This document shows, in pieces, positions 1 to 5,662 of a DNA stretch of 6,973 nt (the first letter of the stretch is position 1; every line of letters starts with the position of its first letter). This DNA comes from Deltaproteobacteria bacterium CG07_land_8_20_14_0_80_60_11 (lineage in GTDB: Bacteria; Desulfobacterota; Desulfobaccia; Desulfobaccales; 0-14-0-80-60-11): NCBI GenBank assembly GCA_002779455.1, contig PEWM01000132.1:841-7813 (forward strand), written 5' to 3'. A program made the translations under genes and the position numbers. Under the pieces are notes generated by a model, which saw nothing but the letters and a program-made list of their open reading frames with translations, had not been told where the DNA came from and did no database searches.

Positions 1-847
1 CGGCACCGGCAAGGAAATGGTGGCCTCGGCCCTCCACTATAACTCCCTGCGGGCCGACAAGCCCTTCATCAAGGTAAACCTGGCGGCCCTGCCGGAGACC
101 CTGGTGGAGAGCGAGCTCTTCGGCCACGAGCGGGGGGCCTTCACCGGGGCCATGCAGCGCAAGCAGGGCCGCTTCGAGCTGGCCCAGGGCGGGACGATCT
201 TTCTGGATGAAATCGGCGACCTCAGCCTCAATGTGCAGCTCAAAATCCTGCGGGTTATCCAGGAGCGGGAGTTCACCCGGTTGGGCGGGACGGCCACCCT
301 GAAGGCCGACATCCGCCTGCTGGCCGCTACCCACCGTGATCTGGAGCAGGCCTTGTCCAAAGGGATTTTCCGGGAAGACCTCTACTACCGCCTCAACGTC
401 TTTCCCATCTACCTGCCCCCCTTACGGGAGCGCATGGCCGACATCCCGGCCCTGTCGGAACATTTTTTGACCAAGTACGCCGGGGAGCACGCCAAGCCGG
501 TGAAGCGCCTGTCGGCCCCGGCCCTGGACCTGCTCATGCAGTACCCCTGGCCCGGCAACGTCCGGGAACTGCAAAACATTATCGAGCGGGCGGTGCTGGT
601 GTGCGACGAGGACACCATCCTCAGCGTTCACTTACCTCCCACCTTGCAGCGCCAGGAGCCGGGAGGGGACCACCGGGGCCTGTCCGCCCAGGTAGAGAAC
701 CTGGAGCGGGAACTCATCACCGAGGCCCTGCGCCAGACCCGGGGCAACCAGAGCCAGTCGGCCCAACTCCTGGACACCAGCCTCAGGATCCTGGGCTACA
801 AAATCAAGCAGTACGGCATCGACGCCAAACGGTTCCGGGCGGCGTAA
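1..847 (+). CDS. Sigma-54-dependent transcriptional activator (NtrC family), 5' end outside window
   Basis: This is a bacterial enhancer-binding protein: an AAA+ ATPase that remodels sigma-54 RNA polymerase at -24/-12 promoters. The frame is open to the left edge, so the start and any sensory or receiver domain are missing. Reading from base 2, the visible part opens inside the Walker A loop (GTGKE). It then shows the sigma-54 contact loop GAFTGA (134-151), Walker B (TIFLDEI, 194-214), the arginine-finger region (FREDLYYRLNVFPI) and the sensor-2 motif WPGNVREL. The C-terminus is a Fis-type helix-turn-helix (GNQSQSAQLL, then SLRILGYKIKQYGI). With no N-terminal domain visible, I cannot say whether it is a two-component response regulator or a sensor of another kind. 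The stop is TAA at 845-847, followed by its own terminator. A sigma-54 promoter with a repeat array lies about 240-400 bp downstream and is its most likely target (inference). Confidence 0.95.
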   Translation, partial: GTGKEMVASALHYNSLRADKPFIKVNLAALPETLVESELFGHERGAFTGAMQRKQGRFELAQGGTIFLDEIGDLSLNVQLKILRVIQEREFTRLGGTATLKADIRLLAATHRDLEQALSKGIFREDLYYRLNVFPIYLPPLRERMADIPALSEHFLTKYAGEHAKPVKRLSAPALDLLMQYPWPGNVRELQNIIERAVLVCDEDTILSVHLPPTLQRQEPGGDHRGLSAQVENLERELITEALRQTRGNQSQSAQLLDTSLRILGYKIKQYGIDAKRFRAA

Positions 848-910
848 TGGGGGTCTGATCAGAACTGAGTGGATTGAGTTCCCTGGATTAAGCAGGCATC
901 ATCGAATCGT

Positions 911-945
911 AAAAAGGGGGGGCATTGCCCCGCCCTTTTTTTTTT
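911..945 (+). terminator. Rho-independent terminator of the activator gene
   Basis: Seven G and a C (916-923), a three-base loop (ATT), then GCCCC, one bulged G and CCC (927-935) form a GC-only stem. A run of ten T (936-945) follows directly. Five A on the 5' side (911-915) can extend the stem with the T run. It sits 63 bases after the activator stop codon and insulates the downstream promoter from read-through. Confidence 0.88.
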
Positions 946-967
946 GCTATGAACCGGATTTTTCCCC

Positions 968-1023
968 TCGTTCCCAATTTATACTGGGGAACGGAAATGG
1001 TTCCCAAGCTGGGCTTGGGAGCC
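968..1023. repeat. Two adjacent REP-like palindromes
   Basis: The first palindrome has perfect 7-bp arms, CGTTCCC (969-975) and GGGAACG (987-993), around an 11-base loop, with a possible outer wobble pair (968/994). The second has perfect 8-bp arms, TCCCAAGC (1002-1009) and GCTTGGGA (1013-1020), around TGG. Its stem extends through one T/G wobble (1001/1021) to GG/CC (999-1000 and 1022-1023). Both left arms share GTTCCCAA or a close form of it. Palindromes built on CGTTCCCA...TGGGAACG recur in intergenic regions of many bacterial genomes as REP/BIME-type elements, often tied to RAYT transposases. That resemblance is from memory. No transposase is visible here. A weaker GC hairpin follows (CGGCTG 1049-1054 / CAGCCG 1063-1068). 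Confidence 0.55.
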
Positions 1024-1086
1024 AGAATTAAGGACCTCGCCTCCTTCCCGGCTGGCGACCGGCAGCCGCCGGCCATGGTCTGAATT

Positions 1087-1190
1087 ACCTTTTTGTCAAT
1101 AATGGTACGACACCATACATTTATGGCAACTATTAGCTTTTATTGCACATTTTTGTATAATACGCTTTGCTATCTGACATTTCTGTATAA
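1087..1190 (+). promoter_or_regulatory. Four 30-bp-phased operator-like repeats (candidate enhancer array)
   Basis: Four related 14-mers start at 1087, 1117, 1147 and 1177, exactly 30 bp apart: ACCTTTTTGTCAAT, ACATTTATGGCAAC, ACATTTTTGTATAA and ACATTTCTGTATAA. The last two differ at one base and stay similar through the rest of the 30-bp unit. The shared core is ACA-N4-TGT, a small dyad, complete in copies 3 and 4 and imperfect in copies 1 and 2. Further dyads overlap the first two units: ATGGT/ACCAT (1102-1116) and CCATA/TATGG (1113-1126). From the predicted start near 1256 the copies centre at about -162, -132, -102 and -72, the usual range for sigma-54 enhancers. A 30-bp period is close to three helical turns, so bound proteins would lie on nearly the same face. 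Binding by the upstream activator is inference. Copy 3 also contains TATAAT (1156-1161), so a sigma-70 -10 box is an alternative reading there. Confidence 0.6.
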
Positions 1191-1229
1191 GTCGAAATGC
1201 TAACCTATTGAATTTACAGCAATTTATAA

Positions 1230-1245
1230 TGGCCTAATCTTTGCA
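1230..1245 (+). promoter_or_regulatory. Sigma-54 (-24/-12) promoter for the glutamate-synthase-like gene
   Basis: The sequence TGGCCTAATCTTTGCA matches the RpoN consensus TGGCAC-R-N4-TTGCW at the key bases: TGGC at -24 and TTGCA at -12, with exactly ten bases between GG (1231-1232) and GC (1243-1244). Only the A and C after TGGC differ from the consensus. Transcription should start near 1256 on the plus strand, leaving a leader of about 260 nt before the ATG at 1518. The end of a sigma-54 activator gene and an array of phased repeats directly upstream support the call. Confidence 0.72.
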
Positions 1246-1255
1246 TTAGGTAGAG

Positions 1256-1517
1256 ACTGATTTTATGATGATTTTCAGGGAGTTGACTATGGCTAATCTG
1301 CTAACTTGTTGTTTTTTCATATAATATGCATATTTATCGCTCTCATTTCCCCTCCGTCGGTCCATGCCCCGCGCCTCAGTCGATATCAGCCTATCTACAC
1401 TATTGTTATTTTGCCATTCAGGTAAAACCCAATTTTGTTGACGATTCGATTTTTTATACAAGGAAATCAGCGGCCGCGGTCCAACCCGGCCCATAAACCA
1501 AAGGAGGACAGGAAACC
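1256..1517 (+). other. Long AT-rich 5' leader of the glutamate-synthase-like gene
   Basis: If the sigma-54 promoter is used, about 262 nt are transcribed before the start codon. The segment is AT-rich up to about 1470, unlike the GC-rich coding regions on both sides. It holds a short ORF with a ribosome binding site (1289-1324). A small GC stem, GGCCG (1472-1476) with CGGCC (1487-1491), sits just ahead of the gene's ribosome binding site AAGGAGG (1501-1507). I recognise no known riboswitch fold and no intrinsic terminator in it. A minus-strand reading frame here has no ribosome binding site and resembles nothing I know. Confidence 0.4.
1289..1324 (+). CDS. Possible 11-residue leader peptide
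   Basis: A good ribosome binding site, AGGGAG (1277-1282), stands six bases ahead of ATG (1289). It opens a frame reading MANLLTCCFFI and ends at TAA (1322-1324). The same frame also has ATG at 1265 and 1268, but these lack a comparable binding site and lie very close to the predicted transcription start. The peptide carries two adjacent cysteine codons and is hydrophobic at its end. No terminator/antiterminator pair follows, so attenuation is not shown. It may be chance in AT-rich DNA; the ribosome binding site is the only positive evidence. Confidence 0.25.
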   Translation: MANLLTCCFFI

Positions 1518-3095
1518 ATGAGTCTCAGCAATCCCAACCGCAGCCCCGCCACCTTAACCAAAAACCGGGTGAAGCCCGCCCCCAGCTCCGGTATCTGCGT
1601 CACCTGCCTGGACAGCTGCCCCGGCCCCTGCGAGATCGGCCGCTCGGCCATCCGGGGCCGGGAGATGCTCTATCCCCAGCCCTTCGGCAATATCACCGCC
1701 GGGGCGGATAAAGACTATCCGGTGGATTTTTCCTACTTCAACGTCCAGGGGACCTGCGTGGGCGCGGTGGGCATCAAGGCCGATTCGGATACGGCCATCT
1801 TCCCGGCGGTGGATGTCACCGCCGAAATCGGGGTGAAAGAAAAAGTCAAATTAGCCTTCCCGGCCTTTACCGGGGCCCTCGGCTCCACCGAGATCGCCCG
1901 GGTCCACTGGGAAGCCATGGCCATCGGCGCCGCCATCAGCGGCATCATCATCGTGTGCGGGGAAAACGTCTGCGGCATGGACCCCAATGCCGATATCAAA
2001 GGTGGCCGCGTCATCCGCTCCCCGGAAATGGAGCGCCGGATCAAAATCTTTAGAAAATGGTACCAGGGGAAGGGCGATATCATTATCCAGGCCAACGTTG
2101 AGGACGCTCGCCTGGGCGTCCCCGAATATGTCATCGAAAAGCTGGGGATCGAGTTCTTTGAACTCAAGTGGGGCCAGGGGGCCAAAAACATCGGCGGCGA
2201 AGTCAAGCTCCACACCCTGGAGCGGGCCCAACTCCTCCGGAGCCGGGGCTACATCGTGCTGCCCGATCCCACCGACGCGGCCACCGAGGAGCGCTACGAA
2301 GCCAAGGGGATCAAGGAATTCGAACGCCATTCCCGCGTGGGCATGGTGGATGAAGACGAGTTCTATAAGACCATCGAGCACCTCCGCAACGCCGGCGCCA
2401 AGCGCGTCTCGCTCAAGACCGGGGCCTACCGGCCCGCCGACCTGGCCCGGGCGGTGAAATTCGCCTCCGAGGCCAAGATTGACCTGCTCACGGTGGACGG
2501 CTCCGGCGGCGGCACCGGCATGAGCCCCTGGCGCATGATGAACGAATGGGGCATCCCCACCGTCTACATTGAGTGCCTGCTGTATGAGTACCTGAACCAT
2601 CTCAAGCAGCAGGGCAGGTTCGTGCCCGACTGCGCCATCGCCGGCGGCCTGTCCCTGGAGGACCATGTGTTCAAGGGGCTGGCCCTGGGCGCGCCTTACG
2701 TCAAGCTGGTGTGCATGGGCCGTTCCATGATGACCGCGGCCATGGTGGGCACCAATGAGGGCCGGAAACTGGAAGAGGTGTGCTTGCGGGAAGAACGGGA
2801 CTGCAAGGAGGCCTACGTGGAGCACTTCGCCGAGGCCGCGGTCCTGCGCCGGGATTACCCGCTGGGCGAGTATGGCCGGATTCCCGCCGGCGCGGTGGGC
2901 ATGTACAGCTATATCAGCCGCTTGACCCAGGGGCTGCAGCAGTTCATGGCCGGGGCCCGCAAGTTCGCCTTAAAATATATCGACCGCAACGACTTGATAG
3001 CGCTGACCGAAGAAGCCGCCAAGATCTCCGGCATCCCCTACCTCATGGATGCGGATGCCAAGGAAGTGGAGCAAATCCTGGGCTATCGGCGTTAA
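1518..3095 (+). CDS. Stand-alone FMN-binding glutamate synthase family protein with N-terminal Cys cluster
   Basis: The 525-residue product resembles the FMN-containing synthase domain of glutamate synthase (GltB central/C-terminal part, a TIM barrel). Visible family signatures are QGAK...GGEVK (220-230), VSLK (297-300), DGSGGGTGMSP (327-337) and GGLSLEDHVFKGLALGA (376-392), the last two in the flavin-phosphate region. There is no N-terminal glutaminase domain. The C-x5-C-x4-C motif of the GltB 3Fe-4S cluster, which normally follows the last signature, is not recognisable. The N-terminus instead has C27-x2-C30-x3-C34-x3-C38 in a CPGPCEIG context, which could hold a 4Fe-4S cluster. No small subunit (gltD) or glutaminase gene adjoins it. 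It is probably a cytoplasmic iron-sulfur flavoenzyme; its substrate is unknown, and true glutamate synthase activity should not be assumed. The start is set by AAGGAGG (1501-1507), ten bases ahead of ATG. The gene appears to be transcribed alone from the sigma-54 promoter. Confidence 0.9.
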   Translation: MSLSNPNRSPATLTKNRVKPAPSSGICVTCLDSCPGPCEIGRSAIRGREMLYPQPFGNITAGADKDYPVDFSYFNVQGTCVGAVGIKADSDTAIFPAVDVTAEIGVKEKVKLAFPAFTGALGSTEIARVHWEAMAIGAAISGIIIVCGENVCGMDPNADIKGGRVIRSPEMERRIKIFRKWYQGKGDIIIQANVEDARLGVPEYVIEKLGIEFFELKWGQGAKNIGGEVKLHTLERAQLLRSRGYIVLPDPTDAATEERYEAKGIKEFERHSRVGMVDEDEFYKTIEHLRNAGAKRVSLKTGAYRPADLARAVKFASEAKIDLLTVDGSGGGTGMSPWRMMNEWGIPTVYIECLLYEYLNHLKQQGRFVPDCAIAGGLSLEDHVFKGLALGAPYVKLVCMGRSMMTAAMVGTNEGRKLEEVCLREERDCKEAYVEHFAEAAVLRRDYPLGEYGRIPAGAVGMYSYISRLTQGLQQFMAGARKFALKYIDRNDLIALTEEAAKISGIPYLMDADAKEVEQILGYRR

Positions 3096-3110
3096 GCCTG
3101 ACCAAGACCC

Positions 3111-3140
3111 GGGGGCGCGTCGCCAGTGGCGGGCGCCCCC
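3111..3140 (+). other. Strong stem-loop after the glutamate-synthase-like gene
   Basis: GGGGGCGC (3111-3118) pairs perfectly with GCGCCCCC (3133-3140). Inside it CGCC (3121-3124) pairs with GGCG (3128-3131) around AGT. No T run follows, so it is not a standard intrinsic terminator. It may protect the 3' end of the plus-strand mRNA, with termination completed at the next hairpin (3169-3191). Confidence 0.55.
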
Positions 3141-3156
3141 CGATCCTTACCTCCTC

Positions 3157-3191
3157 AAAATAAAAAGGGGGGCGGGTTATAAACCCGCCCC
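3157..3191 (-). terminator. Rho-independent terminator of the acs operon
   Basis: A perfect 10-bp GC-rich stem, GGGGCGGGTT (3169-3178) with AACCCGCCCC (3182-3191), encloses a 3-base loop. Read on the minus strand it is followed by CC, five T, A and four T (3168 down to 3157), a good U tract. It lies about 30 bases after the acsE stop. On the plus strand the following bases (TTCAGGTTTG) make a poor U tract, so it would work weakly for the convergent gene. Confidence 0.85.
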
Positions 3192-3223
3192 TTCAGGTTT
3201 GTTGCGATGAAAATGCTTTGTGC

Positions 3224-4114
3224 TTACACTTCCAGCCAGGAATCGGAGAACAGGACCTGGCCCATGATGACCCGGGCGGTCTTGGCGTAGTTCTGCGCGG
3301 TTTTGGACATGGATGGGATGTCCACGGATTTGCCGTCCATGATATCGTAAACAATCTTGACCACTTCCGGCATTTTGCCGCTGACCACGTCGGCCAGTTC
3401 CTGGTCGAAGGAGTCCACGATGGCGGAGACCATGCCGCAGCGCTGGATCATAATGATGTAGGTGCGGTTGATGATGGGCCTGAGTTCGTCCGGTACGCCG
3501 TTACTGGCGTTGGATAGGCCGCAGGTGGACTTGGAGCCCGGCGCCATGTCCTGGAGCATCTTCATGTACTCCATGTCGGCCATGAGCTGGTTCTGCTGGA
3601 TATTCAGCGGCGCGATGATGGGATCGAACCAGATGCGCTCGTTCTCGATATCGTATTCCGCCGCCTTGGCCAGGATTTCAGCGGTGAGCATGCCGCGTTC
3701 GTGTTCGTCCCGGGGCATGCCCTCGGGGCCCCACAGCAAACCGATCATGTCGGCGTCGTACTTCTTCACCAGGGGCATCATGCCGTCCATGCGTTCGGGC
3801 CGGGCCATGATGGAATTAATGATCGCCCGGCCTTTGTGAACCTTGAGTCCGGCTTCCATGGCGGCGATGTTGGAGGTGTCCAGGGCCAGGGGCACGTTGG
3901 GCACCACTGCCTGGATGGCCTTGACGATCCACTGCATCAGTTCTTCGCCGCCCTTGCGGGCCGGTCCGATATTGACGTCAATAAAATCCACCCCGGCCTC
4001 GGCCTCTTTCACGGCCAACTCCTGGATAGGTTTGGGATTACGCTCCTTCATCGCTTGACCATAGACTTTGGTCACCACGTTCAGGTTTTCGCCGATTCGG
4101 TAAAATTTACTCAT
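3224..4114 (-). CDS. acsE: Methyltetrahydrofolate:corrinoid iron-sulfur protein methyltransferase AcsE
   Basis: AcsE transfers the methyl group of 5-methyltetrahydrofolate to the Co(I) corrinoid of AcsC/AcsD, linking the methyl branch of the Wood-Ljungdahl pathway to acetyl-CoA synthesis; the step is reversible. The 296-residue protein is a pterin-binding TIM barrel. Residues that align, from memory, with the folate-binding and catalytic residues of the Moorella enzyme are D79 (LALDTSN), N100 (IINS), D164 (FDPIIAP) and N202 (GLSNAS), matching D75, N96, D160 and N199. It is about 34 residues longer than the Moorella form. Most of the excess is a segment at about 243-275, before the conserved end AKTARVIMGQVLFSDSW. 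The ATG at 4114 is supported by AAGGGAG (4122-4128) seven bases upstream on the minus strand. It is the last gene of the operon, 88 bases after acsC, and is followed by a terminator. Confidence 0.95.
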   Translation of the reverse strand: MSKFYRIGENLNVVTKVYGQAMKERNPKPIQELAVKEAEAGVDFIDVNIGPARKGGEELMQWIVKAIQAVVPNVPLALDTSNIAAMEAGLKVHKGRAIINSIMARPERMDGMMPLVKKYDADMIGLLWGPEGMPRDEHERGMLTAEILAKAAEYDIENERIWFDPIIAPLNIQQNQLMADMEYMKMLQDMAPGSKSTCGLSNASNGVPDELRPIINRTYIIMIQRCGMVSAIVDSFDQELADVVSGKMPEVVKIVYDIMDGKSVDIPSMSKTAQNYAKTARVIMGQVLFSDSWLEV

Positions 4115-4147
4115 CAGGTGACTCCCTTCTTGACGGTGCTGTCGGTG

Positions 4148-4176
4148 GGGAAGAAAGCCCCTGCGGCCTTCTTCCC
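4148..4176 (-). other. Intercistronic stem-loop between acsC and acsE
   Basis: GGGAAGAA (4148-4155) pairs with TTCTTCCC (4169-4176). Across one A/C mismatch the stem continues as GCC (4157-4159) with GGC (4165-4167), around a five-base loop. No T run follows on the minus strand, so it is more likely an mRNA processing or stability element than a terminator. Confidence 0.5.
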
Positions 4177-4202
4177 GGATATCTGAGGAGCTCCCAGGCG
4201 AA

Positions 4203-5543
4203 CTACAGGGTTTTCAACAAGGCCGGGATATGGGAGGCTTCCCGCGGCCCGATGAGAATTTTCCAATCGGGCAGTTCCTCTTCCAGGTCACCGCTGATGC
4301 CCGCGGCATATCCCGGAATAATGAGCGTACGGGTCTTGACCTTGTCGGCAATCCCGCATTTTTTGACGTGGCTCGCCACCGAGTCGCCGGAGAATTTCCC
4401 GGCGGCCCAGGCGGTCATCACCGACAGGCCCTCGGTGTCCTGGATGAGCAGCCAGGTGGGTACCTTGCTGGCCTCAATCTCGCCGGACACGATGAAGTAG
4501 GTGAGGGCGAAGTTGGTGGTGACAGCCACGAGGGAATCCGGGCCCGGATTCCCGATCTCGTAGATGCCCGGGGAGATGATCATGGGCCTCTGCGGGTCAG
4601 TGAAGATATTGAGGCGCTCCAGCAGCAGGGGGAAGATCCCGTCGGCGGACAGGTCGTTGACCACCACGATGCCGCCGTACTTGGCAATGAAGACCGCAGC
4701 GTAGAGCTTTTCCATCATGGGATCGTCGGTCATATCAGCCGGGCAGGTGATGGTGGGGAAGCCGAAAGGCTTGAAGTGAGCCGTCAGGGGGGCCCGGCGG
4801 ATGACGATCTGATCTTGAAGAGCCTGTTTCAGGGCGCGGGCTCCGGTATCGATCACCAGGTCTTTGAGGCCCATGCCGGTAAGTTTGGTGGTGAGCGCCG
4901 CCAGGGCGTCATAGCCGTCGGCCTTGGCCACCAGGGCCAGCCCCAGTTCCTTGGCCAGAGCGCCGAAGGCATCGGCATTCTCAGGCGTAGCGACGCCCAG
5001 AAGCGGCTTCCGGTCCTTGGCGGCTTCGGCCCCGGCTTTCAAGACGTCGGCTTTGTCAGAGCAGAGCAAAATTGCCGCATCGGTCTTGTCCATGACCTTT
5101 TTCGCCAGGGCGGCGAACTTCCCGGCGTCGCCGTTCATGTCTTTGACGGCGATCATTTCCGGGCGCAACAACAGGCCTACCCGGTCATACTGCAACTTCA
5201 TGAACTGAGCCAGCTTTTTATCCACTTCCGCATCGGGAGCGGCGGTGGTGACCAGTCCGGCGATGACGGTGGGGTTGAAGAAGGTCTTTTCGTGGCGGAA
5301 CATCACGGTCTCACCGCCGATGGTCTTGACCCCTTCCTTCATCGCCAGCTTGACGGGGCGGATGGGCGGGGCCGAGGCGACGGCAAGTTTTTCTTTGGCC
5401 TCATCGGACACGTAAGGACATTTATCCAACTCGGCCTTGCCGCTGGCCAGGGCCATGGCAAAGGCCAGACACGTGGGCAAGCCGCATTCCTTACAGTTGG
5501 TCTTGGGGAGCATTTTAAAGATTTCAATTCCAGTTAATGCCAT
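4203..5543 (-). CDS. acsC: Corrinoid iron-sulfur protein, large subunit AcsC (CdhE-like)
   Basis: With the small subunit AcsD, this protein forms the methyl carrier between AcsE and the acetyl-CoA synthase A-cluster. The 446 residues equal the length I recall for Moorella AcsC. The N-terminal 4Fe-4S domain has C17-x2-C20-x4-C25-x16-C42 (starting CKECGLPTC), the cluster used for reductive reactivation of the cobalt. A TIM-barrel domain follows (about 90-315). The C-terminal corrinoid-binding domain (about 325-446) includes EGLSVMTAWAAGKFSG (371-386) and IIPGYAAGISGDLEEELPDW (408-427). I start it at ATG 5543 rather than the in-frame ATG at 5576. The inner start has the ribosome binding site GGAGAGAG (5547-5554), and family members begin right at this MALTGIEIFK-type sequence. 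It lies 119 bases after acsB and 88 bases before acsE. No acsD neighbour is present on the acsE side. Confidence 0.95.
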   Translation of the reverse strand: MALTGIEIFKMLPKTNCKECGLPTCLAFAMALASGKAELDKCPYVSDEAKEKLAVASAPPIRPVKLAMKEGVKTIGGETVMFRHEKTFFNPTVIAGLVTTAAPDAEVDKKLAQFMKLQYDRVGLLLRPEMIAVKDMNGDAGKFAALAKKVMDKTDAAILLCSDKADVLKAGAEAAKDRKPLLGVATPENADAFGALAKELGLALVAKADGYDALAALTTKLTGMGLKDLVIDTGARALKQALQDQIVIRRAPLTAHFKPFGFPTITCPADMTDDPMMEKLYAAVFIAKYGGIVVVNDLSADGIFPLLLERLNIFTDPQRPMIISPGIYEIGNPGPDSLVAVTTNFALTYFIVSGEIEASKVPTWLLIQDTEGLSVMTAWAAGKFSGDSVASHVKKCGIADKVKTRTLIIPGYAAGISGDLEEELPDWKILIGPREASHIPALLKTL

Positions 5544-5626
5544 TGTCTCTCTCCTTATCCATGGCTGGCGGCCCACGGTGAGTTAACCGGGTGTTACCCA
5601 TCCCGCCGGGAGCTGCAATCGAGAAA

Positions 5627-5654
5627 GGGCCTGAAGGGGCGCACCTTCAGGCCC
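5627..5654 (-). other. Intercistronic stem-loop between acsB and acsC
   Basis: A perfect 11-bp stem, GGGCCTGAAGG (5627-5637) with CCTTCAGGCCC (5644-5654), encloses a six-base loop. It begins nine bases after the acsB stop codon. On the minus strand the stem is followed by only TTTCT, a short, broken U tract. It could be a leaky terminator that lowers acsC-acsE expression relative to acsB, or a 3' stabiliser left after processing. Confidence 0.6.
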
Positions 5655-5662
5655 CGTGAAGG

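Noticed and set aside
888..1076. 62-codon minus-strand frame
   Set aside because: It runs through the terminator and both REP-like palindromes, whose structure explains the sequence better than coding does.
1124..1137. Second sigma-54-like element, TGGCAACTATTAGC
   Set aside because: GG and GC are separated by nine bases instead of the required ten, and it falls inside the second phased repeat.
1133..1161. Sigma-70 promoter with TATAAT at 1156-1161
   Set aside because: The -10 box is perfect, but the -35 position (TTAGCT) matches at only three of six bases and the box belongs to a repeated element. It is kept only as an alternative reading.
1087..1206. CRISPR array
   Set aside because: The 30-bp periodicity comes from 14-bp related cores with partly conserved remainders, not long identical repeats separated by unique spacers; no cas gene is nearby.
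1320..1325. Isolated TATAAT as a promoter for the glutamate-synthase-like gene
   Set aside because: No -35-like sequence lies 16-18 bases upstream, and such hexamers are expected by chance in this AT-rich DNA.
1246..1494. 82-codon minus-strand frame in the intergenic region
   Set aside because: No ribosome binding site precedes its ATG, the product is unrecognised, and it overlaps the predicted promoter and leader.
1851..2825. 324-codon open frame on the minus strand, antisense to the glutamate-synthase-like gene
   Set aside because: It gives a low-complexity Gly/Ala/His-rich product, is fully contained within a recognisable gene, and is a shadow of that gene's codon bias.
4230..5537. 435-codon open frame on the plus strand, antisense to acsC
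   Set aside because: It lies almost wholly opposite acsC, whose protein is clearly recognisable. The predicted product resembles no family I know; long antisense frames are common in GC-rich codon usage.
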